Assembly (NCBI RefSeq): GCF_029867415.1
Contig: NC_081183.1
Span: 55,812,336-55,876,335 of the forward strand
DNA length: 64,000 bases
Direction: 5' to 3'
From: Vicia villosa
Taxonomy: Eukaryota > Streptophyta > Magnoliopsida > Fabales > Fabaceae
Part shown: piece after piece, positions 13,141-23,270 of the stretch
Numbering within the stretch: the first letter of the stretch is position 1
How the letters are laid out: each line of letters starts with the position of its first letter
Made by a program: the position numbers and the translations under genes
The notes under the pieces: model-generated
What the model was told of the DNA's origin: nothing
The model's database searches: none
What the model saw: the letters and a program-made list of their open reading frames with translations, nothing else

Positions 13141-13500
13141 AAGATTTTAAAGTGGTTAGGGTAGAGCGATTATTGATTTTCCCTAAGGTTTTTAGGTCTC
13201 TTTTTGAGTTATTTATCTCTCTAGGTGGGGTTCTACGATTTGGAGCAGACTTGCTATGATTTGACATTTTGTAGTATGGTTGATTTAGAAATTCAAAAAT
13301 GATATTAGTTTTTCTGGTTCATCAACTAATGTCAAGGATGTGTAAGAAAAAATATTTTCCTGACTTAAAAAATGGTATCTTAATAGATATGTGGTTAACT
13401 CTTGTGCTTTCTCTGCTTGACTTAAAACTCTATCATATGTCTGAATCAAACAATTGAGAATCTTTCACCTTGTTCTTATGGCGGGGTGCTATCAGTACTT
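13141..13500 (+). pseudogene. Old LINE ORF2 remnant, right part
   Basis: Continues the interrupted frame of the left remnant (KILKWLG after the TSD). Fragments follow that resemble the LINE C-terminus (SLFELF, then NDISFSGSS and WYLNRYVVNSC). Several stops are present. It is interrupted at its right by a small LTR element. Confidence 0.6.
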
Positions 13501-13502
13501 CT

Positions 13503-13825
13503 TATTAGGAAGATCATAAAGTCCCATATTATTTGGAGATAGAACATTGAAAGAGTATATATAGAAGGACACTCCTCATCTTACCAACCAATTTTGTAAG
13601 GATGAGTTAGGTCAATCTCTAATATGGTATCAGAGCCTATCGACCGAATCATGGGCCGCTCATCGTTAATATCCACGCACCAAGCCCAAAAAGAGTGTTG
13701 GGCGTGAGGGGGAGTATTAGGAAGATCCTAATGTTCCATATTGGTTGGAGATAGAGCATTGAAAGAGTATATATAAAGGGACACTCCTCACCTTACCGAT
13801 CGGTTTTGTAAATATGAGTTATAAA
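13503..13825 (+). mobile_element. TRIM (miniature LTR retrotransposon)
   Basis: Two LTR-like direct repeats of about 110-120 bp (13503-13623 and 13715-13825) share ATTAGGAAGATC, CATTGAAAGAGTATATATA and GGACACTCCTCA. The first is followed by TGGTATCAGAGCC (13624-13636), the initiator Met tRNA primer binding site. A purine tract (GCGTGAGGGGGAG) precedes the second. Only about 90 bp lie between, so there are no genes. The 3' LTR lacks its right end. Confidence 0.85.
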
Positions 13826-14059
13826 AAATATGAAAGTTTAATATATTTTGGTGTGATTCAAATGTGTTCGAAAACTATATTTTTAGAATTTAAAGAATAT
13901 TTTTGGATTTTCATAAGATTCTTTTAACACTTAGAAGTAGAGTTTTTTTGCTTTGGTTTTTTTTTTTTTTTGCTTGATAAAATGGCTGATTTATCATATG
14001 TATTTGTGATTTTTTTTATTTTGTTTGATTGTTCATTTTGTTCGGTTAGTTTTTATTTG

Positions 14060-14342
14060 ATTTAATTGCAATTTTGATTATATATAATTTTTTTGGATTT
14101 TGATTTCTATTTTAAAATTCAAAATTTTAATTCTTTTATTTTAGTTTTTTTTGGGATTTTAGTCCCCCTACAGCTTTGCATGCATTTTTTATGATATGAC
14201 AGCTCACATTGATGACATGAGGAGACTAAAATCTTCAAAAAAAATTAAAATAAAAGGATTGGAATTCTAAATTTTAAAATGAGAAGATCAAAATCCAAAA
14301 AAAGAAAAAGAATAATAGGGAAACAAAAATTGCAATTAAAAC
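14060..14342. mobile_element. MULE-type MITE, 283 bp
   Basis: The whole element is an imperfect inverted repeat, with TTTAATTGCAATTTT at the left and its complement AAAATTGCAATTAAA at the right. It is flanked by TTTTATTTG (14051-14059) and TTTTACTTG (14343-14351), a 9-bp TSD with one mismatch. The ends resemble those of the 8-kb Mutator-like element, including TTTAGTCCCC inside. Confidence 0.7.
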
Positions 14343-14939
14343 TTTTACTTGATGTGTTTAGTGGTTTAAGCTTGATACATCTTATGCTAATTGCTAGGAC
14401 TCTTTGTATTTTGGTGGACATTGGTTGCTTATTTTATAATTTTCATTCTAATAAAAAATTATAGTATTTTCCTAAAAAAAAATCAAACTTTTTTAATAAC
14501 ATATAAGAAACTAAGAAAGTATTAATTTTAATACAAAAATGAGAATATGATTGAAGATGAGGTAACACATTTTTTTATTTCTTCAATCCTACAAGAAAGG
14601 GTATGTATATCACGTGGGCAAACCAACACTAACAAAAGTAATGGGGTTGCTCAATGTATATTTAGTAGTGCTTACACACTTCCGTGAAAAATTATAAATG
14701 TTTCTCAAATTTGTACAGCTATTTGGAAATGGCGCATTTGTAGAAATATACTGGAGACATTCCAATGTCCAAATTATTGAAATTTTGAACAAAGAGTATA
14801 AATCAATATACTCAGAAATAATTTATATCAACAATTTTCGTAAGATTTCTACCATTGATAAGAAAATGTAATTGAACATTAATATCACCCGAGTCGGCGT
14901 AAAACAAGAAAAACAATTGTTGGTGCCTTTGCTGTCTCG
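14343..14939. other. Spacer downstream of the IMPL1-like gene
   Basis: AT-rich sequence. It probably contains the 3' UTR of the - strand gene next to 14939. No other gene is seen. Confidence 0.45.
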
Positions 14940-17900
14940 TTAAAAGTCAGTTGTGTAGTCCTCAGGTTTGTACCATAATGAGAACTCGATTCCCTTGCTT
15001 TTTAATTTCTCAGTCGCAGGTCCAATTCTCTCCAGAAGCTGTCAAATACACATATAAAACACCCCCAATGAACTCGTAAGGAACTTGAACATCAACATTA
15101 GAAGAATAAAGAATCAATCTCTCTTGCATTAGCACAATTCAGTTAAGAGTTATTATACAAGATAGTGAGGGATCACTGGAACCAACTAACAAAGCTCTCT
15201 AAGCTCTAGATGATTGTTACTTACATGACAAGTAACTAACCTTAACTGAATCATAACTAACTAAAAGCCTAGTAAGTAACTGCTAACTTCCTCTTCATTA
15301 TGTAATGCTATCAATGAGGAATATAAAATTTAATAATTTAATATTAGCTTATGATATAGCAAAGATGTTAGAGGCAACATGAAACTGTCAGTGTGTTATG
15401 AATAGAGTCTCAATACCACTAAGGGGTTTTACAATAATATCTAGCTTAGTTGTCAATTCTAGACCAGGCTGACCCCAAGTTAGTGTTTGTCTATATTTGT
15501 TCACATTTCAGCACACCACAACCGGAAAAAAACCGATTACTGAGGATACCATATTTTACAAAAACATATTTCTAGACAATTTTGACGATAACAAGTAAAA
15601 TGGTTAACACAATTCAAATATGTGGTCAAATATATTCATTGGAGGATGAATTAACGAATGGACAAAGTAGCCGTAGGCAAATTTTCAAAATGTTAATAAA
15701 ACTCATTAGAGCGGGTGAAATGGACCACAAATTCATAGTTGAAAAAAAGTTGCAACTTAAACATATCCTGTTGGAAATAGTAAATTTCATTGTATGTTTC
15801 TCATTGATTAGATTCATGCATTTAGGGAGTTGAACTAGTATTTATTTCTCTTTGTAAACATAATATGTAAGTGTGTATAATTATCATGGTTGCCGAGTGC
15901 TTTACTCACTCATGCACATTTAGAAAATTTCTTATTCCTACTTTTCACATATCCCAACAGCAGAATCAGAGGCTAACCTTTCCATGGAGCACACCATTTG
16001 AAACCAAAACAGATCTATCAAAAACACAAAATTTTCCTCCATCCATCCGAGAAACTGTGCCACCAGCTTCCTCTACCATCTATAAGTTAATGGAAAAAAC
16101 TGTGAGCAAAATTATCACAAGTATATGATTCAATAAATGTTGAAAGCTTTTCATAGATATCATAATGCTCATAAGCCATGTTTCTGATTATAATCCTGCT
16201 TTTGTTAACTCTGAAGAAGAAATCACGGCGGCTGCGCAGCGCAGGAAGGTGACTAGCAGGGTTCAGGCTCGCGCCGTCTGTGGGCGGCGCAGAAAGATAA
16301 AGAGGAACTGGGAAGAACTGAAGAAGGGTATAAAATGATTATAACTAGCCTAATTTACTTCTCCTTAGAGAAAATGTGCCTCAAATGATTAATGGGTTGT
16401 AAAAATAAGTGATTCAGTCAATAAGTATTTTTTATTTTTAATGAAAGAGGCCTAACCAGCCCCGCCCTGTCACTGCCCATTTTTAGCAGGTTAAGCTGGA
16501 CGGACAAAGTTGAGTGGTATGCTCTAACATATCAACTCATCCCGCCTAAAGAATGGGTTGGCCGGTCGGGTTCAGCTAGTTTTGCCACATTCCTATTTCA
16601 ATGACATCTCTCGTGAATATATATACTCGTACTACCTTTATATTTTTCATAATGACTTTACCAATCATCAAATTTTGCAAATTCAATTGATTTTTGCTGG
16701 AGTAATTTTTAATTTTTATATACGAATTGTAAATGTATCGAATCCTATACTTGTATCAATGACTGACGTATTACAATATCGGATATGCATCATATCCGAT
16801 ACTTGTATCGTGTCATTGCGTCATCGATTACCACAGATAGTCTGGGCTCATTGATTTAATCCCAAAATCCAGGGATCCTGATTCTGTTTTCACTTGTATA
16901 TTTGATTTTATAAATTCTTGAAAACTACATGAAATATTCAGATTTCAGTCGCTCTTATTGTTCTTAATCTAGAGCCTTTGAATTTGTGAGTCTTCTAACA
17001 GATTTTCCTGTTATAATCCTTAGACAAATAAATTCTAGCTTGTTTGTTCATTAGGAAAATTACTTTTCCATACAAAACCCAGACACTTAATTCAATATCA
17101 AAAGTAGCCCTCGAGAGTAATTGTTGATAATGTATAACTCACCAAAACACCAGCAGCCATATCCCATGGCTTTAGACGATATTCCCAATAAGCTTCTACA
17201 ATTCCTAAAGCCACATGACACATATCCACTGCCGCTGCACCAAGCCGTCTTACACCCTAATAATCAAAGTCAAGAAAATGATTAGTGAAAGGCAGAGAAA
17301 TGAGAAACATATTTTGTATATATTAGATGAATACCCTGCTGACATCTGTAAATTCTTTGAATAAGTCTATGTTAGTAGACCAGGCTTCATCATGATCATA
17401 CCCAAAACCCGTTACTAGAAGAGATCGTTCCACCTATGAAAAAAAACACCAAAATAATAACATGATACAGGATTGAGCAGTTTACTTTCTGTATTCTAAG
17501 GTATTATTTAGTCATAATCACCTGATTAGTTGCACTAACTTGGATCCTTTGGCCGTTGCAGAATGCTCCACCACCTACAAGGTACGCAAGAGAATTATAT
17601 CAATGCAGAAACTATACAATTATTCACTAAAAAGAGAAAACAAGTTTGCTAAATAATTTGTAGTTTCTCTAAGGGGTTGATAAAAGTTGGAATGGAAATT
17701 TATTTCACCAGCAGTTGCAGAGAAAATGCGAGTATTCCAACACATAGGACCGCCAACAAACTCAACCTGAAATTAATAAAATCTTATTAGCATATCCTCT
17801 TTTGTCCTAACTATGTTTTCTCTTTCAATATTTAGCATAATAGAAAATTAAGTAGACATCAGATCCTATTAAACGAAAAGGAAAGAGAAAATGGGAATTT

Positions 17901-20900
17901 CTCAATTATGAAAAATGAAGGAAAAAAGACTAAACAGTTCCAAAAAAAGTTTGGCCTCTGATCATTTGAAAACTAAAAATCCAAATTATCTACTAATACC
18001 ATAATTTCTGTAACACCCTAGACTTTATGTTTCATTGAATGTTTGTGTTTTATAGCTGTTTAGAATAAACTTGGGGTAGTATGACCCTTAGCAATGTTCA
18101 TTTTAGCAGCAGTAGAATAGATAATCGATTAGATTGAAGCCCCTAATTGATTAACACACGTTATGGATATTTTCTTTTAAAAATTGATACAACTTAATCG
18201 ATTAGGCTAGCACCCTTATTCGATTAGGATGAGTTACAGCTAATTTAGCTGATTAGAACTCAAGATTTAATTGATTAGACTGCGTTTATCTAGCAGAAAA
18301 TTCACTGGCTCTCTGTTTCCAGCCCATTCCATTCTAGAATATGTTCAAACACCTTAATCACATTGCAAAACCCTTGTGCCTCTAAATTGAACCCTATTCT
18401 CTAGGATTTATTTTACTAGTGTGAGTTCTTTGAGATTCATCAATCAAGGAGTTATGTTTTGCATATTCTTTGTTAAGGACGCCATTGCTGCTTGCTGAAA
18501 TTGTTACCATGCTATTGTTGACTTTTGTTCGGAGATTTTCAGTCTCTGTAACCAAGTAATATATGTGTTTCTATCCCTAATCTCTTATGCCTTTTCTGGT
18601 TTTTGAATGAACATTATGGCGTTGTTTGATCCACTTAGTCGATCCCACTTAGTAGGATAAGAGTAAGACTTAGTTGTTGACTTGTTGGTGTTGTATACCT
18701 TTTCAGGTTTAACATTTAATTATAGAATGTTTTTGGGACAAATGTCGCCGTGTGGCAGAACCTTCGCCAAAATTTGCAATGCCAGCCCTATTTTCCTTCT
18801 TGGATCTGCGATTTCAATACAAGGTTAAGATATCGGGAGAGAAAGTGGCTAATGTATACGAGGATATATTAGTTGGGGTTAGACACTCTCATGACTCCTA
18901 GTTGTGTAATTGTGCTTTTAATTGTATTTGATAACCCTTGTATGAGCAAGGGGTATGACTGCAGTGCAGTGACAAATGGTTTGGATTCTCATCATCACAA
19001 GAGTAATGATCTGAAAATTGTTCAATGCTTATGATTTTGAGTTGTTTGTGGTATGTTTGATCTATCTAAAGTCTGTTTAGAGATGATAAAATAAAATATT
19101 CAAATAACATACTGCCACAGCTATCCCTTTATCCCAGTTTCGGGATCGCCGCTCCACTATCTAGGCTAGACATCTATGAGTTAGATACCTCATCCACAAT
19201 CATCATCAGAGTAATGTCACTCCACAGATGACTCAAGATGGATAGTGGTTGCCAGACCCCAATGGGATAAAGATTAAAGTATTTGTTTCTTCAGCAAATC
19301 AAATATTCTGCCGTGGAATTTAATATCCTTCCTCATACCACTCCATCAGAAAATAGCTGCTTTTCTACATGGAAATTTAGTGGTGTGAATGGAGGTTCTT
19401 CTAGGACATAGCGGTAAATAGAAGAAATGACACATTCTGATACGCTTTTTAGAGGATATCTTGTCATATGGAAAAGAAAAAAAAATAAAGTGTAGTTTTT
19501 TGATCAATTTCAAGTTATGGCACAAGAGTGAGTTATTATCAATGAAGTTTGCATTAAGCAGCATGAAATAGAAGTAAAAGATAATAATAAATCACCACTG
19601 TAGCAGCAGTAGGTTTTCCTCGATATAGAACCCCAACAGAGACTGCAAAGCTGGGATAGCCATGTGCAAAGTTTGTTGTCCCATCTACAAAATTATACAA
19701 GATTTGTAATCGAAATATTCAACTTTCAAGTGATGCATATTACAACAAATGCATGAGAAATAATGTATTTTAATACAGAGGGAATAATATGTTATATGTT
19801 ATCAAATAGCGGCGCCAAGGCCACTACGGCGGATATAATGGCGGTTTTTGGGCTCTCTGCAATAGTAAATATCGTCCGATATACCAGGTTTTCTACCATA
19901 ATCCGCTATAACAGCGCCACAAAGCGGTCGGTATGGCAGGATTGTGGCCATCCGCCATCGACTACACTGCTCATACAACATGTATCGAAATAGTCTGTCA
20001 AGTGTCGGAAAAGGTAGATAAATGTCTCAAAAAAGCAAAGTGGGACTAAATCTTTCCCATCAAATCCAAGACAATGAAGGTGTTGAAGGTTGCAATAAAG
20101 GCAAGCCAAATGCCGCACTTAGGTGACTAGGGGCAAACCCAATGAAGGTAGAAATCCAACACACCCCCACGCAAAAGTCTCAATGAGGCTGAAGCATGGA
20201 CGATGTGGGAAGTGTAGGAGGTCGTCCCCCCTCACGATCATGTCTCAATGAGACTGAAGCAGATAGGCCAATAACGGATCTAGGATAAGCTCTGATACCA
20301 ATTTAGAATTTGGATTGGGCATCCATACAAAACTGACTTGTAAGATGATGATTAACTCCACTTATAAACACAACACAGACCATATCTCTAAGCAATGTGT
20401 GGCTAAATTCACCCCTTCGAATCCAACACAATGAAGATGTTGGAGGTTGCAGTGAAGGCAATTAGGCGACTAGTGGCAGACCACAATGAAGGTGGAAATT
20501 CCAACAATAAAGAAGTCCAATTGATGCCTCTCTATCATAAAAAAACTCCAAATTCAAGTAAGGCCTGTGTGAAGAAATATATTTGAAAGGCAGATTTTAG
20601 TTTCTAAAGGAGCATTGAAAGAAATGACAAACCTAAGGGATCAATGCACCAGAGATAATCAGAAGCTACTTCTCCTATAATGCCTCCTTCTTCCCCAAGA
20701 ATAAGGTGATGTTCAAAATTCTTTTTCACCACTTCTAATATGGCAGCTTCACTCATTTTATCCGTCCTGTTAATTTACAAATGACTCTTGTTTGGTTAAA
20801 GAGATAAGCATTAATTGGAGATTCAATATGACCTTACTCAGTCACCAAGTCAGTTAATCCTTTATATGTAATATTCCTCGGCTTATTAACAGCATCCATC

Positions 20901-21235
20901 ACAACCTGTATATAACAAAGTGGTGGAATTCATATAAACACGATTGGAATTTGGATGTCAAGTCAAAACCCTACTCAACTAGGAAAAAATGGAACCTGAG
21001 CACCGGTGTTCGCAGCAAGTGTAGCGACTTGAATGAGATGAGCGGGTGGAATAGGTCCGGTGGAGGTTGCAGCAATTCTTGGAAACTTGTCATTGGTGTA
21101 AATTTCAGATTGCAGAGAGTTGTTACATAGATGCGTTCTCGATTTCAAGCTCCAACGACGGCACGGAGAGGTTTGACGGTAAGTTGGAAACAGTTGAGAA
21201 AGTTTTGTAGCGGAGGAGGAGAATACAATTGACAT
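14940..21235 (-). CDS. IMPL1: IMPL1-like chloroplast inositol monophosphatase, complete ten-exon gene
   Basis: The exons, 5' to 3' on the - strand, are 21235-20996, 20905-20838, 20766-20633, 19684-19596, 17766-17709, 17574-17522, 17433-17335, 17256-17143, 16079-15978 and 15038-14940 (TAA). All have GT-AG borders and phases that add up to 351 residues, close to the Arabidopsis protein of about 370. The first exon gives a Ser/Arg-rich N-terminus fitting a plastid transit peptide. The enzyme hydrolyses inositol monophosphates with Mg2+. Metal-site motifs are present: GEEGG, WCIDPL joined across an intron to GTTNF, and KPWDMAAG. The C-terminus KPEDYTTDF is typical. The ATG at 21235 is chosen; a GTG upstream is not needed. 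Introns 3, 4 and 8 are 0.9-1.8 kb and contain repeats. IMPL1 is favoured over IMPL2 (histidinol-phosphate phosphatase) by residue pattern. Confidence 0.93.
16200..16600. repeat. GC-richer repeat patches in IMPL1 intron 8
   Basis: Two stretches (16222-16300 and 16445-16590) are much richer in G+C than the intron around them. The second ends in GGTTCAGCTAGTTTTGCCAC, like the edge of the GC-rich hAT MITE near 48330. They are probably remnants of DNA transposons; boundaries are not resolved. Confidence 0.35.
16777..16801. repeat. 25-bp near-perfect hairpin
   Basis: TATCGGATATG and CATATCCGATA flank a three-base loop in intron 8. No function is assigned. Confidence 0.6.
18007..19000 (+). repeat. 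LTR-like remnant in IMPL1 intron 4
   Basis: The sequence begins TGTAACACCCTAGACTTT, a start like that of Tekay-type gypsy LTRs (compare 55767), and contains repeated AATCGATTAG motifs common in such LTRs. No matching end or TSD was found, so this is only a probable degenerate solo LTR. Confidence 0.35.
19780..19985. repeat. GC-rich insertion in IMPL1 intron 3
   Basis: A GC-rich block with repeated GCGG/CCGC motifs (GGCGCCAAGG, ACGGCGGATA, CCGCTATAAC, CCATCCGCC). It is adjacent to the TRIM and unlike the flanking AT-rich intron. The family is uncertain. Confidence 0.35.
20030..20506 (-). mobile_element. TRIM-like miniature LTR retrotransposon in IMPL1 intron 3
   Basis: On the - strand the first LTR begins TGTTGGAATTTCC at 20506 and ends near 20302. 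It is followed by the Met-tRNA primer site TTGGTATCAGAGC (20301-20289). A short non-coding interior ends in a purine tract (GCGTGGGGGTG, about 20173-20163). A second LTR copy begins TGTTGG at 20161 and shares CCTTCATTG, GCAACCT and CTTGGATT before it diverges near 20035. No coding capacity is present. Confidence 0.75.
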
Positions 21236-21439
21236 CACGATTGCTAGTCAGCTCTTGTTCTCAGACTGTGTTTTCTCAAATATAAGGAAACTCCTCCACT
21301 TATTTGTAATTTATATTGTTTTTATCATCTTCATTTTCTATTGGCTATTCACACTTATTTTTATTATTATTGGATTTTATTTTCTAGAAATCATTCATAG
21401 TAATTATATAATTTTTAAATATTTTTAATTAATGGTAAA

Positions 21440-21880
21440 AAAATATTATTTAGAAATTTGGTTGCATTTGTTGTTTGTTTTCAAGTTTGATGTGTGAAGT
21501 CGAGACAATTTCAAGTGGGTTGTTAATATTGTGACGACTAGGAAGACATCTTCTGATGAAATTAAGATTTGTGATATTGTTTTTGAAATTAGGAGTACTT
21601 ACTTTCTTGGTATAACTATGAATAGGGTATGAAAGGCAAAGCAAATTGCCAAAGTTTTGGTTGAAGTAGATGCAGCAAAATAATATACCCTATTGTGGAG
21701 ATATTTTGCAAAATTAAGGAGGGCCATTTCAGGGAACACTTGCAAAATTAATGTGACAAGGGTTGTAGACATGCGGTGTCTGCATTAGGTTTTAGGAACC
21801 AAAGCACATCAGACTATGTGGATGATTGGTATTCCAAAGAAACATATGTCGCATGCTATGATTTTAATTTGAGAAACTCT
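21440..21880 (+). pseudogene. MuDR/MULE transposase fragment
   Basis: Broken frames resemble plant MuDR-type transposases: SRWVVNIV, WKAKQIAKVLVE, YTLLWRYFAKLRR and GNTCKINV. A jump follows to DYVDDWYSKETYVACYDFN, which in the family lies near the C-terminal SWIM region. The middle (the DDE catalytic part) is missing, so this is an internally deleted relic. Confidence 0.65.
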
Positions 21881-21998
21881 TATCTCATCTCATCTCATGA
21901 AGGTACTTAGGCACCATGTGCGTTTCTAAAAATACCCCTTGCTTCCGGAGGTGTATCTCATGACGCACCTTTTTATTTTCTCAAAGTTGATTTGTTTC

Positions 21999-22768
21999 TA
22001 GGGGTGTGAAAAAAACCGGTTTATACAAACCACTTTAAAAAATTTGGTGCACCTATTTTAAAAGCCCAAACCACTTTAGTTAAAAACCGACCCAGATCCA
22101 TTTTATTAAACCAAAATAAAACCGGTACCCATTATAAAGAACCACGGTTAACTTTATTTTCCCTCATTTATACTTCATTTATACTGTATCTTTTACCATA
22201 CTGGTTCCGTGTTCTTTAGTGTTTCATTAACATTTTGTTTTTTCTGAAAAAAATCCTTTGCAATTTCACGGCTATTCAGGGCCTTCTTCTATTCGTACCT
22301 GCTTTCGCTCAAAATCCATTTCACTTTCCATCATAATTCTTTAATAGAGCCTTCCATTTCATTTAAGTACCCATAAATGAATAAATCTCGTTCCTTAAAT
22401 ATAAATATTACAGAAAATTAATTTTTAATAGAAACTAATTTTGAACTAAAAAACATAATTTATAGTTAAAAAACATAATTTTGAACAGATTTGAAACTAT
22501 TTAACAGATAAATTGATTTTATGGTAAATGGTTTAACTTGTAAATGACAGAAAAGTGATTATGATATAATTGATTTTGATAAAACTGGTTTTAGAACTGT
22601 TCCAAATTAAAAACTGGTTTTTGATAGAAACCGGTTTTGAACCAAACTAATCCAAATATAAACTGATTTTAAAAACATAAACCGATTTTATATAAACAGT
22701 TCTAAGAACCAAACTGAACCATATATTTTGTTCAATTTGGATTGGTTTTAGAACCATGCACACCCTTA
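21999..22768. mobile_element. Non-autonomous hAT-type element, 770 bp
   Basis: The ends TAGGGGTGTG and CACACCCTTA are inverted. An exact 8-bp TSD TTTGTTTC flanks it at 21991-21998 and 22769-22776. The interior is AT-rich, with many copies of AAACCGGTTTT-like motifs, and non-coding. Confidence 0.85.
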
Positions 22769-22780
22769 TTTGTTTCATAG

Positions 22781-23227
22781 TGTTGTGAATTCAATGCCAC
22801 GAACAAAGTATAAAATAAGGGATGAATAAAGGATAAGGAAGAAGAGGAGAACACAAATATTGTTTATAACTACTATTCTTTTACTTTCTCTTAAAACAAG
22901 ATTACAAGTTTACAAGAATAACAAATAACCTCTCTCACCCTAAATTAGGATTTGCAGCTTAGCAATGATGAGAGACTAGTATGCTATTTATAATAAAACC
23001 TAACATACTAACTAATGGGCTTTTTCCACAAGGCCCATTACACAAACCAACTTAATAAACAAGCTAACTTAACAAATTAGGGTTTAAACACTAAAACCTA
23101 ATTTAACATGCTAACAACCCTAGCATCTTCGACACAAGCATGTGAACAACCTTCAACTTCATGCTTAACTCTGTCGAACCAAGAAGCTACCCTTCGGCCA
23201 TACTAGAGTTCGATCCAATATCTAGCA
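22781..23227 (-). repeat. 3' LTR of the Tork-like copia element
   Basis: 447 bp, near-identical to 27261-27707. Adjacent to it is the purine tract AAGGTGGAGATT (- strand, about 23228-23240). Confidence 0.94.
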
Positions 23228-23270
23228 AATCTCCACCTTGGATCTAACTCTACAACATCAAGGGAACAAA

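Noticed and set aside
13000..14350. CRISPR-like or riboswitch structure
   Set aside because: Repeats are transposon ends and satellites without regular spacers, and the DNA is plant nuclear.
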